Part shown: one piece after another, positions 1 through 9,165 of the stretch
Layout: each line of letters opens with the position of its first letter
Numbering within the stretch: the stretch's first letter is position 1
Source of the DNA: Methanolacinia petrolearia DSM 11571
GTDB taxonomy: Archaea; Halobacteriota; Methanomicrobia; Methanomicrobiales; Methanomicrobiaceae
DNA: 64,000 bases
NCBI RefSeq assembly: GCF_000147875.1
Contig: NC_014507.1
Location: 1,488,001-1,552,000 of the forward strand
Direction: 5' to 3'
Notes under the pieces: generated by a model
Databases searched by the model: none
What the model was told of the DNA's origin: nothing
The model's input: only the letters and a program-made list of their open reading frames with translations
Position numbers and translations under genes: made by a program

Positions 1-210
1 TCCCCTTCCCTGTATTATTTAGATTTAGAATTTCTTTTTTTTGGAGATCTAAAGGGGCATATTTTTACTATTCATTATATTTGCTTTTTTAAATTGTCTA
101 TAAATTAGAATTATTATTACCATGGAGATAGCAATGAGCTACACAAATTGATTCTGTCATAATACTTGTAGGAGCCTTTGTTCCAATCGTCCGCAATAAT
201 TTGGCATGTT

Positions 211-1287
211 TCATTCATTTCCTTCCATGTAATCCACTCCCCACTGGTGCATAAAGCGGCAGATGAGATCACTTTTTTGATACAATTTCCGGCTATACGG
301 ATCGCCGTAACGACGGGTCAATTCAGAGATGGGCATACTCCGGTTCGCTCGCATACCCGGAGTAGTTTCGTCGCGGTACGCTTTCATTATCGTGTCCACT
401 CCGTCTCGTTTGAGATTGCCGAGCCGCCACCATTCGGTCGGTTCAGCGACGTTAGGGTAAACGTCGAAATCGGCATTCACCACAAGCGATTTAACATTCG
501 TATCAATATTAGGCGGAGAATCTGTTTTAACAAGTTCAACGTACAATTCGCTTTCCGGCTTGCCAAGCAGATAAAGACCGTTGCGACTCAATCTCGTCAT
601 TGCTTCGGGAATCAATGCCAAATCGTCCAGCTCAAGACGTTCTCTATCAAGTTCATACCCGTTGCCCTCCGGCGACATCCCGCCGATAAAGAAGTCGAAT
701 TTTTGCCCAATCAGAAGGCAGCGTTCGACGAGCTTCAGGTCCGATATGAGTTTTACAAATTCGTTCAACTCGTTCAGACACTTCTTCGTTATAAACAACT
801 GCCACCGCGGAGCAATTCCAGCTGCAAGCAGTTGCTCCGTAGCTAACAGATTGTCACGGAACGCGCCAGTTCTTCGCGTACCCCAATCCGTATTTCCCTC
901 CATACCGAAGAAGGTAATCTGACATACTTTCGGTCCAAGTGTCGCCGCCCACTTCGCGTAGCTTTCGTCACGTGCCATCCGCCAGATGGACAGCAATTCA
1001 AACCGCTGCGCCCGTCCGGGCGAAGATAATTCCTGTTCCAGGGCCCACAATTCACGATAGTCATCACAGAAATCCGGTTCGCGCCACCAACTGAAAAATC
1101 CAAGCTCACTTATGCCGTTGCCGTTTTCGTCACGCCAGTTTTTGAACTGGTCTGAAATTTCGCGAAATTCATCAACGCTAATATTGCCGTTTTTGTGAGA
1201 TCCAAGCCAGCAATGGCGGCAACGGTTCGGGCAACCCGCCAGATCGACCATGACATTGAGGTAATCCATGTTCTTATGCTCATTCAT
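211..1287 (-). CDS. Radical SAM domain protein
   Basis: A 358-residue protein. The radical SAM CxxxCxxC signature is at Cys19, Cys23 and Cys26 (CPNRCRHCW), so it should bind a 4Fe-4S cluster and cleave S-adenosylmethionine. The substrate cannot be read from sequence. A further Cys sits near the C-terminus (LICRF), but I see no clear SPASM cluster motif. The start at 1287 is supported by GGAG about 9 bases upstream on the minus strand. It has no operon partner: upstream is 300 bases without a gene and downstream is the window edge. It also looks more GC-rich than the AT-rich flanks, which could indicate transfer, but this was judged by eye. The family call is firm and the function unknown. Confidence 0.85.
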   Translation of the reverse strand: MNEHKNMDYLNVMVDLAGCPNRCRHCWLGSHKNGNISVDEFREISDQFKNWRDENGNGISELGFFSWWREPDFCDDYRELWALEQELSSPGRAQRFELLSIWRMARDESYAKWAATLGPKVCQITFFGMEGNTDWGTRRTGAFRDNLLATEQLLAAGIAPRWQLFITKKCLNELNEFVKLISDLKLVERCLLIGQKFDFFIGGMSPEGNGYELDRERLELDDLALIPEAMTRLSRNGLYLLGKPESELYVELVKTDSPPNIDTNVKSLVVNADFDVYPNVAEPTEWWRLGNLKRDGVDTIMKAYRDETTPGMRANRSMPISELTRRYGDPYSRKLYQKSDLICRFMHQWGVDYMEGNE

Positions 1288-1597
1288 TTTTTCAACTCCA
1301 TAGAATAAAATAGGGGAAGACTATGCCGGCCTCATGCATTGGCATACTGTATTTATGACAACATTTTCCGGCGAACCCCGTGAAGCAAAACTTCCCTGAT
1401 TAAGCTCCATTAAACGTCACGCAGATTATCTGTCTAAACGGAAACCCGAGATTGGGTTTATAAACGCCTAATATGAACATAGCAAACCCTCCGGTTGATA
1501 AAATTATAACAGGATAACATGGAAAATCACTATTTTTGGACAAAACTCCCTGATGAAAGTAAGCGGATTAAAGGCGCAGAAAAATATTTACGTTTCT
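1288..1597. other. Gene-free stretch
   Basis: This stretch between the radical SAM gene and the small repeated gene shows no convincing coding frame, RNA gene or repeat. It contains the ribosome-binding site of the radical SAM gene at its left edge. Confidence 0.6.
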
Positions 1598-1930
1598 GTC
1601 ATCTTAGACCAGCCTCCTTCATGTCATTATATACCTCAACCAACTTCTCGAACATCCTGTTCGCATCGGATAATTCAGGTATTGCTTTTTTCAGGGGATA
1701 TCTAAGCAACTTAAAAGTGTTTTCCTCAAAATCAGATTCATGCTTTACAATATCGTCATTAACTTCCAGGATCTGCTCCATAGCTCTTTTAAATTTTGCC
1801 GCCGTCTCTTCAATATCCAGTTTATCAGTGCTAATGTCCTGTCCCATTGTCCATCAGTTCCCGTTTAGTTATTTTTTTCATTGTCCGGGATAGTCTATAG
1901 AACTGACGATCCTGATGTGGAAAATCCTTC
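1598..1930. repeat. 333-bp duplicated block, copy 1
   Basis: This block aligns without gaps to 14949-15281, with about five substitutions in 333 bases. It covers the whole small gene on the minus strand plus about 80 bases upstream of its start. Both copies end at the same point (after GGAAAATCCTTC), and the flanks are unrelated. I see no inverted ends. Confidence 0.93.
1599..1847 (-). CDS. Small conserved hypothetical protein, copy 1
   Basis: An 82-residue acidic protein, predicted helical, starting MGQDISTDKLDI and ending DMKEAGLR. It has no signal peptide, membrane segment or recognised motif. The charge and hydrophobic pattern suggests a short coiled coil. It is almost identical to the protein at 14950-15198: two of the five base changes alter residues (Glu/Lys near position 14, Val/Leu near 34) and the rest are silent. 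That pattern, with an intact frame in both copies, supports a real gene. A short peptide frame beginning MKKITKREL overlaps the start region on the same strand and may be a leader. I do not recognise a function. Confidence 0.6.
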   Translation of the reverse strand: MGQDISTDKLDIEETAAKFKRAMEQILEVNDDIVKHESDFEENTFKLLRYPLKKAIPELSDANRMFEKLVEVYNDMKEAGLR

Positions 1931-1994
1931 CTCCACCAGATAAAAATTCAAAATAATGAAAATAAATCAGTAAAAATCAAAAAACGACTTTTCT

Positions 1995-2011
1995 CACATA
2001 AATCCCTTATT
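1995..2011 (+). promoter_or_regulatory. CACATAAATCCCTTATT box, copy 1
   Basis: This 17-base box lies 67 bases upstream of the first lipoprotein gene. It recurs at 9296-9312 (identical) and 4995-5011 (diverged), in both of those cases exactly 91 bases before the ATPase start. It is AT-rich and may include the TATA/BRE region. The role is inferred from conservation and position. Confidence 0.5.
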
Positions 2012-2061
2012 GAAAAATTTGAAAATCACTAAATCATCTCATATTCCGAACCGGTGATCCA

Positions 2062-3165
2062 ATGAAAAAACAACAAAAATTCATTGTAATCCTTTTAGTA
2101 GCATTATGCACGATTTTAGTTGTCCTGACAGCAGGATGCACTTATAACAGTCCAAATCAGCAGGAGAGCACTCAGGTCACACCGACGAATGCCGTAACAG
2201 CGGAAACCACTCAATCATCTCAACCAGGAAGCACACAGCCGACAGTCTCGTGGAAAGACTTCTATCCTGATCATACCGAACAGGAAAAATCGCAACTGAT
2301 CGAAGAAGCGAAAGACGAGATCATGAGAGTCTTTCCTGATATTGAAGAATCGACGCTTAATGGAGAGTGGATTGAACATACAAGAACTACAGATAACGGT
2401 TTGAAAGAGATCGGCAGTCCATATATAAGATTTGAAAATATCAAATCTACATCTGACGACAGAAAACATGCAATTTTCGTCGACCCGGAATCAATGGAGA
2501 TTACATATTATACTCCGTATAGCGCCAACTATAAAGAACCAGTAATATCCCTTGATGAAGGAAAGGAAAAGGCGACCGAATTTATAAAAAATGTCCAGGG
2601 AGAAGACTCGATCGTGTATGATCCTGATGCATACATGGTGGTCAGAGATTCATATGAAATAGATGAGAGGCCTGTTGCAAGTGTTAATTATTTTAAAACA
2701 TCAAGCGGTGTCATATATCAATATGATTATGTTTTTGCCGAATATGACATGAGCCATGACAGAATCGAAAGATATTCTAACGGTATAACAAGCCCCGACC
2801 TTTTATCGGGACTTACAACACTATCGGCAGAACCTGAAATCAGTTTCGATGAAGCAGTGAAGATTGTCGAGGACAAAATCGCTGAAAGATACGATTTAGA
2901 TGAGCTAGAACTGGAATATTCGAAAATCAGCTCCTATGACAATTACCTGTTCTGGTGGGATGATGACGATATTGTATATGCCGACGATCCTAATCCGATT
3001 CCACTTGTCTGGTGTGTAGGATATAGTGACAAAAAAACCCGTGAAGAAACAGACGAGGAGATAACGTATCCACGTTCCGGAGGATTCAGGGTAGATGCAC
3101 ACACCGGAGAGATTTATACTCTTACATATAGCAGCTACAATATCAGGAAATTCGATGAGAGATGA
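2062..3165 (+). CDS. PepSY/YcdB-like lipoprotein (paralogue 1)
   Basis: A 367-residue exported lipoprotein. An N-terminal hydrophobic segment ends in a lipobox (LTAGC, Cys26), followed by a Ser/Thr/Gln-rich linker to about residue 60. The body carries repeated PepSY-like units: ISLDEGKEKA near residue 155, ISFDEAVKIVEDK near 260, and a closing VDAHTGEIY motif. PepSY-type domains are known outside the cell as inhibitory or chaperone-like modules, and the role here is unknown. The start follows a strong archaeal ribosome-binding site (GGTGATCCAATG). It is the first of four intact paralogues interleaved with ABC-2 transporter genes, which points to a shared envelope function. Lipoprotein confidence is high; the domain call is moderate. 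Confidence 0.8.
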   Translation: MKKQQKFIVILLVALCTILVVLTAGCTYNSPNQQESTQVTPTNAVTAETTQSSQPGSTQPTVSWKDFYPDHTEQEKSQLIEEAKDEIMRVFPDIEESTLNGEWIEHTRTTDNGLKEIGSPYIRFENIKSTSDDRKHAIFVDPESMEITYYTPYSANYKEPVISLDEGKEKATEFIKNVQGEDSIVYDPDAYMVVRDSYEIDERPVASVNYFKTSSGVIYQYDYVFAEYDMSHDRIERYSNGITSPDLLSGLTTLSAEPEISFDEAVKIVEDKIAERYDLDELELEYSKISSYDNYLFWWDDDDIVYADDPNPIPLVWCVGYSDKKTREETDEEITYPRSGGFRVDAHTGEIYTLTYSSYNIRKFDER

Positions 3166-3210
3166 AATTTCAATAAAATAATACTTTTTCTTCCCTAATT
3201 TCATAAACAT

Positions 3211-3240
3211 GTAGACTATCGTTCAACAAGAGGTTTTAAT
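3211..3240 (+). promoter_or_regulatory. GTAGACGATCGTTCAACAAG box, copy 1
   Basis: This box reads GTAGACTATCGTTCAACAAG and continues AGGTTTTAAT. It lies about 113 bases upstream of the broken lipoprotein gene and about 45 bases after the preceding stop. Four variants of it occur in the cassette. The core of the best copy contains the palindrome ACGATCGT and is followed by an AT-rich stretch resembling a TATA element. Confidence 0.55.
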
Positions 3241-3323
3241 GAACATCTTAAATATTTGAATTATCAGAGTGCATCAGACCATTCTTTTGAATTAATTTCA
3301 ATATCGGGTTTACTGGTGATTGT

Positions 3324-3522
3324 ATGAAAAAAAGACAACTTCAATCTTTTTAGTAGCATTATGCACAATTTTCGTCATTCTAACAGCAGGATGCACATTT
3401 AACAGTTCAAACCAGCAGGAAAATACTCGGGTCACACACAGCCAACGGTGTCCCAGAATGACTTCGACCCCGATCATACCGACCAGGAAAAATCGGAAAA
3501 AATAAAATTTCCTACTACATAA
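3324..3522 (+). pseudogene. Broken PepSY-like lipoprotein gene
   Basis: This is a decayed paralogue of the neighbouring lipoprotein genes. From the ATG at 3324 the frame stops within ten codons. Shifting frame recovers the signal-peptide end (LTAGC) and the start of the linker. A second shift recovers the QPTVS and DPDHTDQEKSE segments, after which the gene ends. Roughly 15 linker codons are missing and everything after about residue 80 is absent. The upstream box and the leader resemble those of the intact gene at 3663, so the unit was probably duplicated and then lost. An alternative in-frame reading of 61 residues from a TTG is unlikely to be functional. Confidence 0.85.
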
Positions 3523-3545
3523 TTGGACATTCTGATATTCAATAT

Positions 3546-3574
3546 GTAGACGATCGTTCAACAAGAGGTTTTAA
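3546..3574 (+). promoter_or_regulatory. GTAGACGATCGTTCAACAAG box, copy 2
   Basis: The best copy of the box, continuing AGGTTTTAA, lies 117 bases upstream of the lipoprotein start at 3663. It is followed by a separate short inverted repeat, AGAGTG at 3602-3607 and CACTCT at 3616-3621, between the box and the gene. Confidence 0.58.
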
Positions 3575-3662
3575 GGAATATCTATAATATTTTGAAATAT
3601 TAGAGTGAAACAGATCACTCTTTTATATTAGTCTAAATTTCAGGTTTAATACTGGTGATCTA

Positions 3663-4802
3663 ATGAAAAAACAGCAAAAAGTTATTTCAACTCTCTTGGT
3701 GTCACTGTGTACGATTTTAATCATTCTTACAGCAGGATGCACTTATAACAGTCCAAACCAGCAGGAAAACACCCAGGTCACACAAACGGAATCAGTAACG
3801 GCTGAAACTACTCAGTCAGTTCAGTCAGGAAGCACACAGCCGACAGTCTCATGGAAGGACTTCTATCCTGAATACAGCGAATATAACGACCAGACCAGAG
3901 AGGAACTGATCGAAGAGGCAAAAGACGAGATTATGAGACTGTTCCCAAACGTTGACAGGTCAACTCTGAACGGTCAATGGCAGGAACACGTTTACACATA
4001 CACGAGTATTGCATACGGTTACCCGGTCATCGTTTTTGAAAATGCAGACTTCACATCTGATAATTTCATGGCTTTACAGGAGGAGATGTCAAACGGAGAT
4101 TCATCAAGGATTCAGAGAAATCTGGTGAGAATTGTTTATGATCCCAAATCAAAAAAAGTTCTTGATTTCGGCTCTTATGGCTATAGTACGCCTCCGGCAA
4201 GCGCAGAGAGACGAGTAACTTCTGAAGAGGCAAAAGAGAAATGTTTAAACTTAATCAAAAAAGTAAAAGGAGAAGATTTTGTTAACAACGAAATGAACGA
4301 TTATTCAATTATCTTTACAGATCTAGAAGCAGAAGATAATCAAGGAGAAGTAATCATTGAGTTAGAAGGTTATCCATATGAAAATGTCCCGTATCTCAAT
4401 GGTGGAATATTCGTTGATTATAATTTAGTCCTTGATGAAGTTCTTGGTTATTCAGATTACACCTATGATCCGGAACTTCTGGCAGCGCTGACTACACTAT
4501 CCCCAAACCCGGAAATTAAAACGCTTGAAGAGGCAAAGGGAATATTCGAAGCGAAAGTCGCGGAGAGATACCCCGGAGAGGTAGATATTGATTACAGAAC
4601 AGATGAAGGCTTTACAACAAACGCACTCGTATGGGATAATATTCCAAAGAATATTTTTTCAGACAATCCCGAGCCTTTCAAACTGGTATGGTATCTTGTA
4701 TTTAATTCAGGTAATGCCAGAAGGGAGGCGGTAATCGATGCTCACACGGGAGAGATCACTTACCTTAGGTACAAGGATATCGATATTGATACCTATGACT
4801 GA
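3663..4802 (+). CDS. PepSY/YcdB-like lipoprotein (paralogue 2)
   Basis: A 379-residue lipoprotein with its lipobox Cys at residue 26 (LTAGC), the same Gln/Ser/Thr linker as paralogue 1, and the shared QPTVSWKDFYPE entry into the mature domain. Two internal PepSY-like helices are visible (TSEEAKEKCLNLIKK and TLEEAKGIFEAKVAE), and it closes with IDAHTGEITYL. The ribosome-binding site is GGTGATCTAATG. The N-terminal 80 residues are nearly identical to the paralogues while the middle has diverged, suggesting recent duplication with a changing extracellular face. It lies 283 bases upstream of the ABC ATPase, with a box and probable promoter between, so it need not be co-transcribed with the transporter. 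The specific role is unknown. Confidence 0.78.
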   Translation: MKKQQKVISTLLVSLCTILIILTAGCTYNSPNQQENTQVTQTESVTAETTQSVQSGSTQPTVSWKDFYPEYSEYNDQTREELIEEAKDEIMRLFPNVDRSTLNGQWQEHVYTYTSIAYGYPVIVFENADFTSDNFMALQEEMSNGDSSRIQRNLVRIVYDPKSKKVLDFGSYGYSTPPASAERRVTSEEAKEKCLNLIKKVKGEDFVNNEMNDYSIIFTDLEAEDNQGEVIIELEGYPYENVPYLNGGIFVDYNLVLDEVLGYSDYTYDPELLAALTTLSPNPEIKTLEEAKGIFEAKVAERYPGEVDIDYRTDEGFTTNALVWDNIPKNIFSDNPEPFKLVWYLVFNSGNARREAVIDAHTGEITYLRYKDIDIDTYD

Positions 4803-4860
4803 AAACTTAAACTGAATCTCACTTTTTTTAACAATCTAAATTTCTTCCAGGCAGTGATAT

Positions 4861-4888
4861 GTAGACGATCGTTCAATAAGACGTTTAA
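4861..4888 (+). promoter_or_regulatory. GTAGACGATCGTTCAATAAG box, copy 3
   Basis: This is a box variant continuing ACGTTTAAATAATTATAT, so it overlaps a good TATA-like element. It is 225 bases upstream of the ATPase start. Copy 4 lies 221 bases upstream of the decayed ATPase. Confidence 0.55.
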
Positions 4889-4994
4889 ATAATTATATGC
4901 AATTTTTCACCGGGATAAGAAGTAATAATCTTTTTTCAATGGAGTGATGTCTCAGATAAACTGAATTCAGCCAAAATGAAAGTTCAACATTTGC

Positions 4995-5011
4995 CACATA
5001 AATCGCATATA
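4995..5011 (+). promoter_or_regulatory. CACATAAATCGCATATA box, copy 2
   Basis: This is a diverged copy of the 17-base box, 91 bases upstream of the ATPase ATG. The surrounding 60 bases (GTTCAACAT and later AAAATTGTTTG) also match the leader of the second module around 9285-9345. Confidence 0.5.
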
Positions 5012-5085
5012 AATGAAGTCAAAAATTGTTTGATCACATAAAGCAACCATTTACAATAAAATCCGATTGCATACGGGGGTAAAAA

Positions 5086-6009
5086 ATGATAAAAACTGAA
5101 AACCTCACCAAAGAATACAACGGAAAAAACGCAGTCGACAACCTCAACCTAGAAGTCGGAGACGGGGAAGTCTTCGGGTTCTTAGGCCCGAACGGGGCGG
5201 GAAAGAGTACGACCATCCTGATGCTCACGGGAATGATCGAACCCACATCCGGCACATGTACAATCGAAGGAGTAAACGTCGCACTAAATCCCTTAAAGGG
5301 AAAGGAGATCCTCGGGTATCTCCCCGAGGATGTCGGCTTCTACAGGAACCTTACAGGTTACGAGAACCTCGACTACCTCGGAAAATTCTACCCGATTGAA
5401 AAAAACGAGAGGGAGGACCGGATAGAGAGACTCCTGAAAAGCGTCAGGCTCAACGGGGTCACCCAGAAAGTCGGCGAATATTCTAGAGGGATGAACCAGA
5501 GGCTCGGGCTCGCCCTTGCACTTTTGAACGACCCGAAGGTCGTGATCCTCGATGAGCCGACCGCGAACCTGGACCCGGAAGGTGTACTCAGGTACAGGGA
5601 GATAATAAAAGAGCTTGAAAAAGAAGGAAAGACGGTCCTCATCTGCTCCCACATCCTCTCCGAAGTCCGGGCGGTCTGCACTACATTAGGGATCATCTCG
5701 CAGGGAAAACTCGTTGCAAAAGGATCTGTAGAGGAAGTCGAAGACGAACTCATCAGGCAGAGCGGCACAAGACAGAAGATCGTCATCAAATCCATAAACC
5801 CGGAACTTTACGAAGAGATCGAGTCGATCAAAAACCCCGACATCCTTGAAGTTGAAAGGACGAAGGACGGAATCGAGATCTCCGTCGAAAACGACATCCG
5901 GCCCCTACTTGCAGAAAAACTGAAAGATCACTGTTCAGGTATAACGGAGATGTATCTCGACCGCCCCGGGCTTGAAGACCTCTTCCTCAAGGTTTACAGG
6001 AGGGAATAG
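5086..6009 (+). CDS. ABC-2 type transporter ATP-binding protein
   Basis: A 307-residue cytoplasmic ABC ATPase of the NatA/NosF/CcmA type. The Walker A motif GPNGAGKS is at about 34-41, the signature YSRGMNQRLGLA near 135-146, Walker B VVILDEP near 155, and the switch His in CSHILSE. The C-terminal 80 residues are the regulatory tail typical of this class. It should power the two permeases that follow: the next gene begins three bases after its stop. It is the only intact ATPase in the duplicated cassette, so it may also serve the second permease pair. The substrate is unknown. Linkage to lipoproteins favours export or envelope remodelling, which is inference. Confidence 0.93.
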   Translation: MIKTENLTKEYNGKNAVDNLNLEVGDGEVFGFLGPNGAGKSTTILMLTGMIEPTSGTCTIEGVNVALNPLKGKEILGYLPEDVGFYRNLTGYENLDYLGKFYPIEKNEREDRIERLLKSVRLNGVTQKVGEYSRGMNQRLGLALALLNDPKVVILDEPTANLDPEGVLRYREIIKELEKEGKTVLICSHILSEVRAVCTTLGIISQGKLVAKGSVEEVEDELIRQSGTRQKIVIKSINPELYEEIESIKNPDILEVERTKDGIEISVENDIRPLLAEKLKDHCSGITEMYLDRPGLEDLFLKVYRRE

Positions 6010-6012
6010 GGA

Positions 6013-6999
6013 TTGGATCTCGCAAGACTCGCGATAATCTCGCAAAAGGAGTTGTCAGATCATGTAACAAGCAGGCGATTCCTCCTGATACTCATAATAA
6101 CATGCCTTGTACTTGGGGTTGCAGCTGCAAACGGTGTCACCGATTACAATAATGCCCTTGACAGGTATAAAGTCGGAGAAGGTGGTGATCTCTTCATGCC
6201 GTCAATCCTCTACGCGTTTGGAAAAATTACAGACTCAATTGGTCTTGAAGGTCTGGGGGCTATCATCGGAATTGCAATAGGTTTTGATCTCGTTGCAGGA
6301 GAGCGTGAGGGAAGATCCTTAAAGACCATACTCTCACAGCCGCTATACAGGGACGAACTAATAAACGGGAAGGCCATCGGCGGAATAACCACACTCGCAA
6401 TTATAACACTTGCAGGATTTTTAACAATTCTTGCCATATTCCTGGTTATAAGCATTGTTCCTTCTTTTGAAGAGGTTTTTTTAATCGGGGTGATTTGGTT
6501 TATAACCCTCCTATATATGATCTCATATTTTTCAATGGCGCTGATGTCTTCTGTTCTCGCAAAGTCCAGTAGCGGAGCCATGATAATATCACTGATCATC
6601 CTGTTCATAATGATGTATATAATCCCTGTCGGAGGGGGAGAATTTGGGACCTGTCTTCTCGGACCGGAACCTGAAGATATAGGGTATGACCATGATTCGC
6701 AACTACAGGAAAACTATGAAAGAGCGGTTTTGGATATATATGATTTTTTCAATCTCTTTTCGGCACAAAGTGTCTATAACAGTATAACCTCCCCGATAAC
6801 GAATCCATCGTTTTATGTGACGAACAGGATTTACCCTTCAGGACATTCACTTGATCCGGATATTACAGATAATATCGAAAAACCATCGCTTTTAGGGATT
6901 ATCGGTGACAAATGGGTAAAAATTATTGTTTTTATCATGTGGCCGGTTCTCTTCTTCGGTATAGCCTATGTGAAATTCATGCGTACAGACCTGAGGTGA
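6013..6999 (+). CDS. ABC-2 type permease, type A (module 1)
   Basis: A 328-residue integral membrane protein with about six hydrophobic segments: one near the N-terminus, four in the central half, and one at the C-terminus (WPVLFFGIAYVKFMR). A long extracytoplasmic loop follows the fifth. The first cytoplasmic stretch KELSDHVTSRRF and the motif YRDELINGKAIGG are shared with the other three permeases here. The start codon is TTG, with AGGAGGG just upstream inside the ATPase 3' end and a three-base intergenic gap. The same gap is preserved in the duplicate at 9485/9489. It probably forms a heterodimer with the type B permease at 7009. The substrate is unknown. Confidence 0.88.
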   Translation: MDLARLAIISQKELSDHVTSRRFLLILIITCLVLGVAAANGVTDYNNALDRYKVGEGGDLFMPSILYAFGKITDSIGLEGLGAIIGIAIGFDLVAGEREGRSLKTILSQPLYRDELINGKAIGGITTLAIITLAGFLTILAIFLVISIVPSFEEVFLIGVIWFITLLYMISYFSMALMSSVLAKSSSGAMIISLIILFIMMYIIPVGGGEFGTCLLGPEPEDIGYDHDSQLQENYERAVLDIYDFFNLFSAQSVYNSITSPITNPSFYVTNRIYPSGHSLDPDITDNIEKPSLLGIIGDKWVKIIVFIMWPVLFFGIAYVKFMRTDLR

Positions 7000-7008
7000 G
7001 GAAGAATT

Positions 7009-7995
7009 ATGGATTTTAAAAGAATCATTCTGATAGGTTACAAGGAATTCCAGGATCATATCACAAGCAGACGGTTCCTCGCCCTTTTGTTTTTGATGGT
7101 GACGATAACCGGGATCTTTGTATTCAAGGAGATAGGCAATTATCTTGAGGATCTGGAGGAATACAGCACACTCTATAGTTACTCCTTTTTTGGCCTTCCA
7201 AAATCTGTGAACATTTTCGAAGGTATAAAGTCCGGAGTTGCAGGCAGCTCGATATTCGGGTCGATAATTGCAATAGCTCTCGGATTTGATCTTATAACGA
7301 AAGAAAGAGAGACCGGATCGATCAAGGCGATCCTCTCGGTTCCTGTCTACAGGGACGAGGTTATAAACGGCAAGGCACTTGGAGGTATAATGGCAATAGC
7401 ACTTGCGATAACGATCGTCTTCGTGCTGACTCTTGGAATTATGTTGATATATAGCATTGTTCCGGGTCTTAATGAATTGGGCTTCTTATTCGTTTTCTGG
7501 TTAATAACGATCCTCTACCTGTCCGGGATCTTTATAATGTCAATAATGGTCTCGGCTTTTTCGAAGACAAGCGGAATCTCTTTTATATACTCATTACTGC
7601 TTCTTCTCATCCTGACAAGCGTCATATATTCAACAGGAGATTTTGCAGTTGACACGATAATGGGGCAAGATCCTTCGATAAACACGAACAATATGGGTGT
7701 ATCGGACCCAAAACACTACCAGGAGGAATCCGCTGCTTATTATCAAAGAAGAATAGAGCTTACAAATCTTGTATTTTATGTCTCTCTCGATACAAATTAC
7801 CGCAAAACTTCAATAGCCCTGACCAAGCCCAAATTATATCTAAGAACGCAATCCGAATATAATTCTGAGAGTCCCGATCCAACGCTTTCCGACATGCTGG
7901 GAAAAATCTGGGGCTACATTCTCTTCCTGATTGCATATCCCGTAGTCTTTTTCGGAATAGCTTATGTAAAGTTCATGAGGATGGATCTCAGGTGA
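7009..7995 (+). CDS. ABC-2 type permease, type B (module 1)
   Basis: A 328-residue polytopic membrane protein, homologous to but distinct from type A. It shares the N-terminal KEFQDHITSRRF stretch, YRDEVINGKALGG, and the C-terminal PVVFFGIAYVKFMRMDLR. The central membrane segments are followed by a polar outer loop (about residues 215-290) before the final helix. The start ATG follows GGTGAGGA, nine bases after the preceding stop, so it is translationally linked to permease A. The lipoprotein gene starts eight bases downstream, making ATPase, permease A, permease B and lipoprotein one operon. Confidence 0.88.
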   Translation: MDFKRIILIGYKEFQDHITSRRFLALLFLMVTITGIFVFKEIGNYLEDLEEYSTLYSYSFFGLPKSVNIFEGIKSGVAGSSIFGSIIAIALGFDLITKERETGSIKAILSVPVYRDEVINGKALGGIMAIALAITIVFVLTLGIMLIYSIVPGLNELGFLFVFWLITILYLSGIFIMSIMVSAFSKTSGISFIYSLLLLLILTSVIYSTGDFAVDTIMGQDPSINTNNMGVSDPKHYQEESAAYYQRRIELTNLVFYVSLDTNYRKTSIALTKPKLYLRTQSEYNSESPDPTLSDMLGKIWGYILFLIAYPVVFFGIAYVKFMRMDLR

Positions 7996-8002
7996 TTATG
8001 AT

Positions 8003-9136
8003 ATGAAAAAACAACAGAAGATAATTTCAATCTTTTTAGTAGCATTGTGCACGATTTTCGTCATCCTGACAGCAGGATGTACATACAATAATCCTGATCA
8101 GCAGGAGAACACCCAAGGCACACAAACGGAGTCAGTTACAGCTGAAAAAGCCCAATCAACACAATCAGGAAGTATGCAACCGACAGTATCGTGGAAGGAC
8201 TTCTACCCCGATCATACCGACCAGGAAAAATCGGAACTGATCGAAGACGCCAAAAACGAGATAATGAAAATCTTCCCTGATATATACAAATCAACGCTCA
8301 ATGGAGAATGGGTAGAGCATACGAGAATTACTGACGACGGTCTGGAAGAAATCGGCCGCCCGTATATTAATTTTGCCGATATAAAATCACAAACGGATGA
8401 CAGATCATACTACATTAAAGTCGATCCGGAATCAATGGAAGTAATATATTACAGTCCGGGAGGCACCAGCAACGCCGAAGAACCCGTAATCTCTTTTGAT
8501 GAGGCAACGCAAAGAGCGATCGATTTCATAAGAGAGGTACAGGGTGACGACTCAATAGCTGATGACCCCGATACGTACATGAATACTGCAAACTGTTATG
8601 AAACAGAAGCATTAGATGATGAAGATGATTACGCCCGCCCGGTCGCTGTGGTTGATTTCTACAAAACATACAATGGAGTGCCATATATGTCGGAATATGT
8701 TTTGGCCGAATATGAAATGAACAAAGAGGTTATTGAAAGATACAGCGACAATACAGCAAATTCAGCACTTCTTTCAGGACTAACAATTCTCCCGGCAGAA
8801 CCTGACATTACTTTTGATGAAGCAGTGGAGATGCTTGAGAACAATATCTCTGAAGAATATGACCTTGATGAAATAGATTTGGAATACTCCGAAGTTGGTT
8901 CATCCGGCAGTTATCTGAAATGGTGGGATAATGTCAATATTGTTTATGCTGACGATCCCGACCTGATTCCACTTGTCTGGCAGATTGGAATTAGTGATAA
9001 GGATAGCCGTGAATATTACCAGGAAAATGGTTTTGGTCTACAATGCGGGTCATTTTTAGTCGACGCACATACCGGTGAGATCTACACGATTGTATATGGG
9101 GACATAAAATTCAAAACATATGGTTATATGGGGTAA
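8003..9136 (+). CDS. PepSY/YcdB-like lipoprotein (paralogue 3)
   Basis: A 377-residue lipoprotein with lipobox LTAGC at Cys26 and the conserved QPTVSWKDFYPDHTDQEKSE segment. Two PepSY-like helical units (ISFDEATQRAIDFIREVQG, ITFDEAVEMLENNI) and the terminal VDAHTGEIYTI follow. It is closest to paralogue 1 along its full length. Its ribosome-binding site GGTGAT overlaps the end of permease B, so it is the last gene of the transporter operon. That placement is the best evidence that these lipoproteins work with the ABC-2 transporter, for example as an accessory or as cargo. The role is unproven. Confidence 0.8.
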   Translation: MKKQQKIISIFLVALCTIFVILTAGCTYNNPDQQENTQGTQTESVTAEKAQSTQSGSMQPTVSWKDFYPDHTDQEKSELIEDAKNEIMKIFPDIYKSTLNGEWVEHTRITDDGLEEIGRPYINFADIKSQTDDRSYYIKVDPESMEVIYYSPGGTSNAEEPVISFDEATQRAIDFIREVQGDDSIADDPDTYMNTANCYETEALDDEDDYARPVAVVDFYKTYNGVPYMSEYVLAEYEMNKEVIERYSDNTANSALLSGLTILPAEPDITFDEAVEMLENNISEEYDLDEIDLEYSEVGSSGSYLKWWDNVNIVYADDPDLIPLVWQIGISDKDSREYYQENGFGLQCGSFLVDAHTGEIYTIVYGDIKFKTYGYMG

Positions 9137-9165
9137 AAATCCTCAGTTGTCCTCTCTTTAATTTT

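Noticed and set aside
3320-3505. 61-residue protein from a TTG start
   Set aside because: It is a frame-shifted reading of the broken lipoprotein gene, with the C-terminal part out of frame.
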